From IMG/VR virus record IMGVR_UViG_3300030085_002621, positions 1 through 32,585 of that record: DNA of 32,585 nt. One strand, given 5' to 3'. Origin of the DNA: a virus. This document shows, one piece after another, positions 1-5,998 of the stretch; position 1 is the first letter of the stretch, and the number at the start of each line of letters is the position of its first letter. The position numbers and the translations under genes are program-made. Under the pieces are notes generated by a model. That model saw only the letters and a list, made by a program, of their open reading frames with translations, made no database searches and had not been told where the DNA came from.

Positions 1-1102
1 TTCTCGCGCAAAAAGACGCTCTACGCTTGTTCCCAACTTTCTTTGAAGGTCTCTTAAGATCGCTTCCTGGGTTTTCACGTTCATACGACTTCCTGCCCTT
101 TTCGTTGAGTCCTCCTGACTCAGACTTTCCTGACTTTTTTGTCCATGCTGCTCCTTCATCAAGTTCTGACCTCCAATCAGAGTGCTCAAATCTTACTTTA
201 GATTTTACTTTTTTGCCATCGGGACCTGGTACAAATTCACCAGTTTCACCAGACTTCATATCTTTAGTATCAACATCACCATCAACATCAGCATCAATTC
301 TTTTTGTTGCTTTGATTGCAAGTTTCTTTAAATTACCACCACCAATTTTCTTCTCTTCTTCACCAAACATCTTAGGACCTTTGGTTTTCTTTTCTGCTGC
401 TGCTCTTTCACCTTCAGTAGCACCTTTCTGAGCAAGATTTCTAATCTTAGCAGCACGTTGACTCTTGCGATGTGCTTTAGGATCAATAGTGTAAGACTCT
501 TTTACCAAAGGTTCCGCTTTGATTAAATCGACGAACTCATATTCAGTTGCTTTAAAATCGTCTCTCCAATTTGAATATTCATACGATTCTTTCTTAGTGC
601 TATTACCATAATTAGCAGCACCTTTCTTGCGGCATTGAACCAAACGACCAGAGGCATATGCAGATGGCCAAACCTTTGCACTTGCTTTTACTTTCTTGTA
701 GCAAGCATCTTTTTTGGTTTCACCTTCATTAATTTCTTTTCTACCACTTTCGGGACCTTGTGCATTAGGTCTACCTGTCTTTTTCTTTGCAACAGCTCTC
801 TTAGAACCATCAGGATTTCTAAAGTCTGAAGGATAGGTTGCCTCTTGTGTTACCATTTTTGCTTTACCCTTTCTATCTGGATTTGGATCTTCTCTACGTT
901 TTTTAGCAGCTCTTCTATTTCTTTCGTCCTTACTCATTGCTGCACGATCATCTGCATCACGACAATATGGTTTTGTCTTTTGACCTGGTTGCTTAGCACA
1001 GGGTTTTCCATCATACTTACCACCAGTTTGTTTCCATCCACCACCTTTAAACCAATCACGGAGTGAATACCCCTTATCCTTAGCAGACTTACCGTCCCTC
1101 AT
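1..1102 (-). CDS. Basic Lys/Arg/Gly-rich protein, possible DUF6321-like C-terminal segment (partial, runs off left edge)
   Basis: The minus strand is open from an ATG at 1102 to base 2: 367 codons and no stop, so the end lies outside the window. Three conserved-looking blocks are visible. Residues about 10-75 hold SLRDWFKGGGWKQTGGKYDG, a PYCRDADDRAA stretch and a very basic tract. Residues about 125-165 hold KVWPSAYASGRLVQCRKKG. The last 50 visible residues hold SGGLNEKGRKSYERENPGSD and RRASFCAR. From memory the last block resembles DUF6321 proteins of phages and large viruses; this was not searched. The motifs SNWRDDF and HSDWRSELDEGAAW recur between blocks. The gene starts 9 bases after the gene 16 stop, behind a late promoter motif at 1129-1136, so it is probably a late protein. 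T4 has gene 17 (large terminase) here. The high charge suggests nucleic-acid binding or packaging into the virion, but no function is known. Confidence 0.85.
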   Translation of the reverse strand, partial: MRDGKSAKDKGYSLRDWFKGGGWKQTGGKYDGKPCAKQPGQKTKPYCRDADDRAAMSKDERNRRAAKKRREDPNPDRKGKAKMVTQEATYPSDFRNPDGSKRAVAKKKTGRPNAQGPESGRKEINEGETKKDACYKKVKASAKVWPSAYASGRLVQCRKKGAANYGNSTKKESYEYSNWRDDFKATEYEFVDLIKAEPLVKESYTIDPKAHRKSQRAAKIRNLAQKGATEGERAAAEKKTKGPKMFGEEEKKIGGGNLKKLAIKATKRIDADVDGDVDTKDMKSGETGEFVPGPDGKKVKSKVRFEHSDWRSELDEGAAWTKKSGKSESGGLNEKGRKSYERENPGSDLKRPSKKVGNKRRASFCAR

Positions 1103-1111
1103 AGCAAGTAG

Positions 1112-1537
1112 TTAATCGTTATCCTTATTATTTAGGAAACCCTGTTTCAGCATTTTTTGTAGATCTGCTGTACTACCAACAAACATTGCGTTGTTTGTGA
1201 CATTTGTTGGACCTTTTTTGCCATTATCTTCTTCTAGATCTTTTAATTTCTTTTGCAAATCTGCTAATTTATCTGTTGTATCAGCAACACTCTTAATTAA
1301 CTGACCAGCAACTTCATATGCTCTTGGACTTGCACTTTCACCAGCAAGTTCCATTATCCCATTGATTGCTTCTTGACCTTTTTCTATCAAAGAATATAAA
1401 TTTGCACGAGTATATTCATAGTCTTTTTTTACATCATCTTTTTCTGCTGGTTTGGGTTTTACAACCTCAGCAGATTCTACCTCTACAATACTACTATCAG
1501 TATTCAGGGCATCATCAATAGAATCATAATTTGCCAT
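1112..1537 (-). CDS. gp16: Terminase small subunit (gp16)
   Basis: A 141-residue protein; T4 gp16 has 164. gp16 forms a ring that recognises phage DNA and stimulates the large terminase gp17 during packaging. Support: a charged N-terminal tail rich in Val, Glu and Lys (residues 1-40), a central helical hairpin or coiled coil (about 43-105, with SPRAYEVAGQLIKSVADTTD), and a C-terminal segment TNNAMFVGSTADLQKML that matches the T4 pattern NATVFMGSPTELMDEI. The gene starts 5 bases after the gene 15 stop, keeping the T4 order 13-14-15-16. Its last codons contain the late promoter motif for the next gene. Length and position also fit cyanophage gp16. The call rests on remembered homologues, not a search. 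Confidence 0.88.
   Translation of the reverse strand: MANYDSIDDALNTDSSIVEVESAEVVKPKPAEKDDVKKDYEYTRANLYSLIEKGQEAINGIMELAGESASPRAYEVAGQLIKSVADTTDKLADLQKKLKDLEEDNGKKGPTNVTNNAMFVGSTADLQKMLKQGFLNNKDND
1129..1136 (-). promoter_or_regulatory. T4-type late promoter motif (CCTAAATA) before the basic protein gene
   Basis: The minus strand reads CCTAAATA, a cyanophage-style late -10 element, 26 bases before the ATG at 1102. It lies inside the last codons of gene 16 (Phe-Leu-Asn-Asn). The same octamer precedes the 112-residue gene. Being inside a coding region, it could be a chance match. Confidence 0.5.
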
Positions 1538-1542
1538 AAGAT

Positions 1543-2385
1543 TTATACGTCAGTTTGTCTGGTAGGACTATAATTTTTATTGTCTTCAAATTGTTGCCAA
1601 GATTCGTTGAATCCAAAATCATCATCTGCATTTACAAATGGATCGTCAAGTGCATTAACAACACCATCATTGTTATAATCCTGTTTTGCTTTTGGTGTTG
1701 CTGTATATCTCACTTCTCTAGGTGCTGTTCTCTTAGAATCTGCAGCCATATCAACTTGAACTTTCTTGATGAGACCTTCTGGACTCTCGGCAATAGGACC
1801 GAATAGATATACTTTTGCAGTAAACTGTAAGGTATATATCAAGGATCTTCTAGTTGTGAAATCACCTTCATAATCATCTTGAAAATTAATACTATCTAAA
1901 ATAATTGGTATATCTCTTTTCTCACCGATAGAATCTATTAAATCTACTGTAATATTAAAAGATGGTTGAAAATATGGTAAAATTTGTTCAACAATCTGTA
2001 AAGCATCATCATTTAACTTTGACAAAATATTGAGTTCGAAACCAATATTATAAGGAACAGGCATGAATACCTTTTTTACATTCCCACCACTGTCTGCTGC
2101 TCTAAAAGTTTGAGTAATACTTGATTTTCTAGTAGGGTCATATTGAATACTATTATGCTCAAATGACATCCTAGGCAAAGTTATTGCATATGGTCTATTC
2201 AGATCTTTTTGTTGTGTAATCCTTGCCAAAAATTTCTGTGCAGGACCATAGTTAAGAGGAACTTTCAGAGTACTTACAACCCCATTATTATCATCTTTAT
2301 GTTGAATTTCGATATTATTAAAAAGAGTACCAAAACCAATGATGGTTTTTCTAAGTATCTCGTGATAGTAGTATGTTCCTAACAT
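1543..2385 (-). CDS. gp15: Tail sheath stabilizer and completion protein (gp15) with a C-terminal EF-hand-type loop
   Basis: A 280-residue protein; T4 gp15 has 272. In T4, gp15 caps the contracted-tail tube and sheath and joins the tail to the neck. Residues 130-141 (QIVEQILPYFQP) are identical to T4 gp15 as remembered. The N-terminus (MLGTYYYHEILRKTIIGFG) and the RDIPIILDS...EGDFTTRRSLIYTLQFT block also follow the T4 pattern. The last ~50 residues differ: residues 236-247, DYNNDGVVNALD, form a complete 12-residue EF-hand or dockerin calcium loop, followed by an acidic, Asn/Gln-rich tail. The ATG overlaps the gene 14 stop by one base (TAATG), so translational coupling is likely. Confident for gp15; calcium binding is inference from the motif. 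Confidence 0.92.
   Translation of the reverse strand: MLGTYYYHEILRKTIIGFGTLFNNIEIQHKDDNNGVVSTLKVPLNYGPAQKFLARITQQKDLNRPYAITLPRMSFEHNSIQYDPTRKSSITQTFRAADSGGNVKKVFMPVPYNIGFELNILSKLNDDALQIVEQILPYFQPSFNITVDLIDSIGEKRDIPIILDSINFQDDYEGDFTTRRSLIYTLQFTAKVYLFGPIAESPEGLIKKVQVDMAADSKRTAPREVRYTATPKAKQDYNNDGVVNALDDPFVNADDDFGFNESWQQFEDNKNYSPTRQTDV
1645..1680 (-). other. EF-hand-type calcium loop in the gp15 C-terminus
   Basis: Residues 236-247 of gp15 are DYNNDGVVNALD: Asp or Asn at positions 1, 3, 5 and 12, Gly at 6 and Val at 8, a complete EF-hand or dockerin loop. T4 gp15 has nothing like it that I recall. Confidence 0.65.
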
Positions 2386-3842
2386 TAAAAGTTCCCAAAC
2401 GGATTATCTTCAGTGAAGTCTAAGATGTCTATTCCTTCATTTTCAAATTCATCACTTTGATCAAAAGGATCTTCAGTAATCATATCTGTGTAACTCTTAA
2501 CCGTCCATCTTGCACTAGATGCAGTACCGACGATAGTTTCACCAGCAATGAAGTCACCAGTTACTTGAGCAACTAGCAATTGTCTACTATTTATGTTCCA
2601 ATTTCTAACCCTAGCTGTACTACCACTAGTTTGACCTGTAATTTCTTCATTATCTTGGAAAGTGCCTATTCCTGCATTTGCTGCAACCAGAGGTTCTGGT
2701 ACGGTAATAACAGGATGATCACCAACAGTTGCAGAGTCTGGGAAGAAATAACCTCTACCAGCATTCTTAATTCCAAACGTTAGACTTCCTATAGAAGCAT
2801 CTAGTTGATTTGCGACAATTGTTGCTGTATCTGAACCAACTCCAACAGGTGGTGGTGTAACTCCAACAACAGGTTCATCAAAATATCCAACACCAGGATT
2901 ATAAACTCTTATTGCACCAATACCATGAGTTCCAGAGGTATTGATCATTGCTGTTGCTGCTGCACCAACACCACCTCCACCAGAGAATGAGATTATTGGT
3001 GGTTCTGTATATCCCCAACCAGTATTTGTGATCAAAATGTCACTAACTGCATATCCATCACCTACAGAGGTTGTAATTGCAACAGCAGTTGCATTTGCCG
3101 TATTTAAACCTACTGGAGATGGTTGAATATTGACAGTAGGAACTGAAGTGTAGTTTCTACCATCTTCATTTAAGAAAATTTCTTGAACATAACCTGGTTG
3201 TGACATTTTATCAACACGGACAACCGATTGTTGACCATCATTGTATTGCAATAGAGTTATTGTTGAAGTGACATCTTTAATAAGTTCATCAACTTCAGAT
3301 ACTGTAGTATCAATAAGTTCATCTTCATATTCAAAGAGTTCGCATTGTAATTCATAAACATACGTCTTACCCAACTGATAGAAGGGTTTCTCATGCTCAA
3401 CAAACTTTACTTCAAATAGTCTTTGACCAAGAGGAAAATATACTAAGTCACCTTCTCTTGGTCTTGTAACCAACTCAACTTCATTTGGATCATTATAAAT
3501 TAGATTTGGATTGTAAATAGATGTTAGAATAGGTGCAATAAATTCTTCAAATCTTTCTTGTGATATAGTCAGTGTGACTTCATCTTTTAAAGCAACACCA
3601 AACTTTGTCATCAAATCACCAGCACCAGCATAACCATCATAGTTATTGATATATGCCTCAAGAACAAAGTTATCGTCAAACTTTGAAGATTGTATTTCAC
3701 CTAGAACATTATCACTTCTCAGAATCTTTCTAGGGATATACATTATGTCTACCCCATAGATCTTCAATTGTTCATTGATAAGATCTTGTATTAGGCTCTG
3801 CTCTGTAGAAGAACCATTTAGAAAGAATGGATTAAGTGCCAT
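2385..3842 (-). CDS. gp14: Neck protein (gp14) enlarged by beta-rich repeats
   Basis: gp14 forms the head-to-tail neck with gp13. Residues 1-185 follow T4 gp14: YGVDIMYIPRKIL, AYINNYDGYAGAGDLMTKFG, VALKDEVTLTIS, REGDLVYFPLGQRLFEV and PFYQLGKTYVYEL. The acidic C-terminus (DPFDQSDEFENEG...DNPFGNF) also matches the T4 tail pattern. The protein has 485 residues against 256 in T4. The extra length lies at about 214-460: four modules of the type NxGxGYxxxP (NEDGRNYTSVP, NTGWGYTEPP, NPGVGYFDEP, NAGRGYFFPD), then two of the type GExIxGxxSGxxAxV (ITGQTSGSTARV, IVGTASSARWTV). Similar modules occur in gp8, the DUF4815 protein and the gp7-like protein here. The gene starts 4 bases after the gene 13 stop. 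The decorated neck may carry surface-exposed domains (inference). Confidence 0.92.
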   Translation of the reverse strand: MALNPFFLNGSSTEQSLIQDLINEQLKIYGVDIMYIPRKILRSDNVLGEIQSSKFDDNFVLEAYINNYDGYAGAGDLMTKFGVALKDEVTLTISQERFEEFIAPILTSIYNPNLIYNDPNEVELVTRPREGDLVYFPLGQRLFEVKFVEHEKPFYQLGKTYVYELQCELFEYEDELIDTTVSEVDELIKDVTSTITLLQYNDGQQSVVRVDKMSQPGYVQEIFLNEDGRNYTSVPTVNIQPSPVGLNTANATAVAITTSVGDGYAVSDILITNTGWGYTEPPIISFSGGGGVGAAATAMINTSGTHGIGAIRVYNPGVGYFDEPVVGVTPPPVGVGSDTATIVANQLDASIGSLTFGIKNAGRGYFFPDSATVGDHPVITVPEPLVAANAGIGTFQDNEEITGQTSGSTARVRNWNINSRQLLVAQVTGDFIAGETIVGTASSARWTVKSYTDMITEDPFDQSDEFENEGIDILDFTEDNPFGNF

Positions 3843-3846
3843 AATA

Positions 3847-4674
3847 TTAACCTATAAGATCCATCGGTGGTAATTCATATTCGGTCGTCATCTTTTCCTT
3901 TATCTCTTCCAAATCTCTCAAAGCATCATCATAAATTTGTCTGCCATTTAATTCAATACCACCTGGCAGTCTTACACCTTGGAACTTAATTAGATTTTGA
4001 CCCCACTGCTTTTTAATTAATGCAGTTAAATATTTTTTAACGAAACTATCATTATAAACTTTAGTAAATGATGTTGGATCCAATGCTCTATAGCACTCCA
4101 ACACAAGCCAATTATCTGCTTTTTCTGCGTTCCAATCAATATCTAAATATAATCTATTTTGTCTCTTATTAAATCTTACTTGCTTATCAGTTGTAAGAAG
4201 ATGATCGATATCTTCCAGGTACGATTTAACCATTGCATACTGTATCAATTCTACAGAATTGAAATAGTACATATCATTCAAGAACAATTGGTATTTAATA
4301 CTAAACATACCACCTGATACTGAACTGGTATCAAATTTAAAAATTTTGTCAATACCAATAACAGAATCTGGAACTTGAATGTAGTTTGAAGTTTCGTAGA
4401 ACTTGTGTGTACCTATACCAGAATTTGCTGTGGTGGTTACAATCCCAACACCATCAGTTCCTTTTGCTCTACCTCTATCAATATCATCTTGTGTGATTTT
4501 GTACTTCAAGTACATTTTTTCCACACCATCAAAATGCCTTTCATTAAAATATTGAAGGGTATCGTCAACTAGATCGTCAATTTGCTCTTCTGCAACGTTG
4601 ATTTCTAGAACTGGTTCACCAAGTTGTCTTAAACAATAATCAATTAACTCTTGTCTTGTAGTTGGTTTTGCCAT
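3847..4674 (-). CDS. gp13: Neck protein (gp13)
   Basis: A 275-residue protein; T4 gp13 has 309. gp13 binds the filled head at the portal and, with gp14, makes the platform to which the tail attaches. The N-terminus (RQELIDYCLRQLGEPVLEIN, then EEQIDDLVDDTLQYFNERHFDG) matches the gp13 pattern LKDVILRRLGAP...[20 protein letters not shown]. The C-terminal block VKKYLTALIKKQWGQNLIKF followed by LPGGIELNGRQIYDDA matches T4 VKDYATALAKELNGQIL...LPGGVTIDGQRLIEEA. A GGAGG ribosome site lies 9 bases upstream, inside the preceding gene, and the start overlaps that gene's stop by one base (TGATG). Position before gene 14 confirms the call. Confidence 0.93.
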   Translation of the reverse strand: MAKPTTRQELIDYCLRQLGEPVLEINVAEEQIDDLVDDTLQYFNERHFDGVEKMYLKYKITQDDIDRGRAKGTDGVGIVTTTANSGIGTHKFYETSNYIQVPDSVIGIDKIFKFDTSSVSGGMFSIKYQLFLNDMYYFNSVELIQYAMVKSYLEDIDHLLTTDKQVRFNKRQNRLYLDIDWNAEKADNWLVLECYRALDPTSFTKVYNDSFVKKYLTALIKKQWGQNLIKFQGVRLPGGIELNGRQIYDDALRDLEEIKEKMTTEYELPPMDLIG

Positions 4675-5261
4675 CAGTAGAAACCTCCATCGATGCTATC
4701 AGTCCAAACAGGAACATTATTTTCATCAACTGTTAATAATAAATTAGTAGTTTGAATTCCTATTGATGGTGTTGCAGTTGAAACAATCTCAGAATTTGGT
4801 CCAAAGAATGCAATACCATAAGTTTTACCAACACCTGCTTGAAGTGTTGTAATTCCTGTTAATGAAAGATTGGCAACATGAAGTTGTTTCCATCTTTGCT
4901 CTGCTGTACCAAGAAGGTACGTATCATCAAAATTAGGAATAAAGTTTGAATTTACATCTGCTGAAAACTGAACATTATCGGTATTAGAGTTACCAATACC
5001 AATTGTTCCACCATAAAATGTTGCTGTACCAATAAAATTAGAAGCACCTACTACTTCTAAATCTTGATGTATAACAATATCGGTAAATGATGATATGCCA
5101 GTAAAATTGGCAGGACCAGTAACATCTAAATCAGTAGTACTTACTGCACCACCAACAACATTAGTAGCATTAACCGCAAGATATGGAATATCTGGTGAAC
5201 CAAATGCGGTTATAACTTTTACTCTATTTTCTTGTCCTATCCTTACGGGTATTCTAGGCAT
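4674..5261 (-). CDS. Short fibre-like virion protein with beta repeats
   Basis: A 195-residue protein with no T4 counterpart that I recognise. After a short basic N-terminus (MPRIPVRIGQENRVKV) it contains repeated beta-helix-like units of the form DLxVxGxxNFxGxxxF (DLDVTGPANFTGISSF, DLEVVGASNFIGTATF). A DDTYLLGTAEQRWKQLHVAN segment follows, of a kind common in phage tail fibre and spike repeats. The tail ends with Thr/Ile-rich strands. I infer a small fibre or fibre-adapter subunit of the tail or neck; whisker-type roles are also possible. It sits between the baseplate genes and neck genes 13-14. An AAGGAG ribosome site lies upstream within the previous gene, and both junctions overlap by one base (TGATG), so it is translationally coupled on both sides. 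Confidence 0.8.
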   Translation of the reverse strand: MPRIPVRIGQENRVKVITAFGSPDIPYLAVNATNVVGGAVSTTDLDVTGPANFTGISSFTDIVIHQDLEVVGASNFIGTATFYGGTIGIGNSNTDNVQFSADVNSNFIPNFDDTYLLGTAEQRWKQLHVANLSLTGITTLQAGVGKTYGIAFFGPNSEIVSTATPSIGIQTTNLLLTVDENNVPVWTDSIDGGFY

Positions 5262-5599
5262 CAGTAAGTTACTCCTTTTCTGACGAATACCATTCCTTCA
5301 ACGACCTTAGTTTTTTTGGAACCATCGTCTAATACCACATCGTAGACATACCTACCTTCTTTCAGTGCTGCAGTCTGTGCTTGTGTCAAACTGATCTCAA
5401 GTATGCCTTCTGTAGGTACTACGAAATTTACCCCAAAATCAACTTTATTTACACTGTAAGGATGCTTCGACAACTTAGCCACACCGGTGTAACCAGTCAA
5501 ATCTAACGCACTATTACCAGAACTACTAGCTAAGGTAAAAATCTGATCAAAGTCTGTTCCTGTATTAATAATTAAATTGTTAACATAAACAGCAGACAT
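5261..5599 (-). CDS. Small beta-rich virion protein, Ig-like or fibre-base type (unknown)
   Basis: A 112-residue protein I cannot name. It looks like one compact all-beta domain: VYVNNLIINTGTDFDQIF, a DLTGYTGVAKLSKHP strand pair, then ISLTQAQTAALKEGRYVYDV and a closing strand VVEGMVFVRKG. The DLTGYTGVAKLxK and LKEGRYxYDVxLDDG pattern is typical of small phage proteins that sit at the base of fibres or upper baseplates, but I cannot assign a family with certainty. It is the first gene after a late promoter motif at 5622-5629 and is coupled by one-base overlap to the fibre-like gene that follows, so the two products may work together. No signal peptide or membrane segment is visible. Confidence 0.8.
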   Translation of the reverse strand: MSAVYVNNLIINTGTDFDQIFTLASSSGNSALDLTGYTGVAKLSKHPYSVNKVDFGVNFVVPTEGILEISLTQAQTAALKEGRYVYDVVLDDGSKKTKVVEGMVFVRKGVTY

Positions 5600-5621
5600 C
5601 TGGATATTCTATTGTTTTAAC

Positions 5622-5629
5622 TATTTAGG
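5622..5629 (-). promoter_or_regulatory. T4-type late promoter motif (CCTAAATA) before the 112-residue gene
   Basis: The minus strand reads CCTAAATA in the 34-base intergenic gap after the 57-residue gene, 22 bases before the ATG at 5599. It would drive the group 112-residue gene, fibre-like gene, 13, 14, 15 and 16. Confidence 0.65.
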
Positions 5630-5633
5630 GACC

Positions 5634-5807
5634 TTATATATTGTCTATTACAGTCAATACCTCTTGCTGTTTTAAATACAACTTAAGGTAACTTTTTGCA
5701 ATATCTCTCATGGTTGAAATAGAATCACATTCATCTAACTCTCTAGAAAGTTTTTGATATTGAAAACTCTTATTCAAATTATCGAGTTTAATTTCATTTG
5801 GGTCCAT
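5634..5807 (-). CDS. Small protein of 57 residues (unknown, helical)
   Basis: This short gene reads from the ATG at 5807 to the TAA at 5634-5636. The protein begins MDPNEIKLDNLNKSFQYQKL and continues with helical, Lys- and Glu-rich sequence (SRELDECDSISTMRDIAKSY, then LKLYLKQQEVLTVIDNI). A strong AAGGAG ribosome site sits 7 bases before the start. The start overlaps the end of the preceding 66-residue gene by 14 bases in a different frame. It lies directly before the late promoter motif at 5622-5629. Predicted to be mostly helical, with no cysteine pair, membrane segment or recognised domain. The good ribosome site, clean reading frame and tight packing make it a real gene. Its function is unknown; a small assembly or chaperone factor is only a guess. 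Confidence 0.82.
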   Translation of the reverse strand: MDPNEIKLDNLNKSFQYQKLSRELDECDSISTMRDIAKSYLKLYLKQQEVLTVIDNI

Positions 5808-5994
5808 TTAAAAACTCCTTAAGTAGGGATTTGATTTCATCAATGTCATTTTTCATTTGATCAAGTTCTCTTTTCTGAATGTCTCTTTGGACAACAGAAT
5901 TGACATATTGATCATATGCTAATGAATCACAATTAATAATAGCACCACTTTCTTCATCACGATATAAATTTTGATACCCTTCCACTTTAATCAT
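5794..5994 (-). CDS. Small coiled-coil protein of 66 residues (unknown)
   Basis: A 66-residue protein. The N-terminal half (MIKVEGYQNLYRDEESGAII) looks like a small beta hairpin followed by YDQYVNSVV. The C-terminal half (IQKRELDQMKNDIDEIKSLL) has heptad-like hydrophobic spacing and should form a coiled coil. Similar short proteins with an NLYRDxxSGAIIN start and a coiled-coil end are common in cyanophage structural regions, as far as I recall, and have no assigned role. A GAGGTAAC ribosome site lies just upstream, overlapping the stop of the giant gene before it (4-base gap). The end overlaps the next small gene by 14 bases. It may be a minor virion or assembly protein; no catalytic residues are visible. 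Confidence 0.85.
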   Translation of the reverse strand: MIKVEGYQNLYRDEESGAIINCDSLAYDQYVNSVVQRDIQKRELDQMKNDIDEIKSLLKEFLNGPK

Positions 5995-5998
5995 TTTG

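Noticed and set aside
27-1066. Plus-strand open frames of 134, 64 and 73 codons at 27-431, 635-829 and 845-1066.
   Set aside because: They are antisense to the continuous minus-strand basic gene (1102 to the left edge), have Cys/Phe/Ser-rich composition typical of shadow frames, lack ribosome sites and match no family.
1540-1547. Minus-strand TATAAATC just before gene 16, resembling a late promoter.
   Set aside because: It ends only a few bases before the gene 16 ATG, so transcription would start within the gene; it also mismatches at the last base and contains the gp15 stop codon.
5794-5807. 14-base overlap of two small genes as a possible programmed frameshift joining them.
   Set aside because: No slippery heptamer or following hairpin is evident, and the downstream gene has its own strong AAGGAG ribosome site and ATG.
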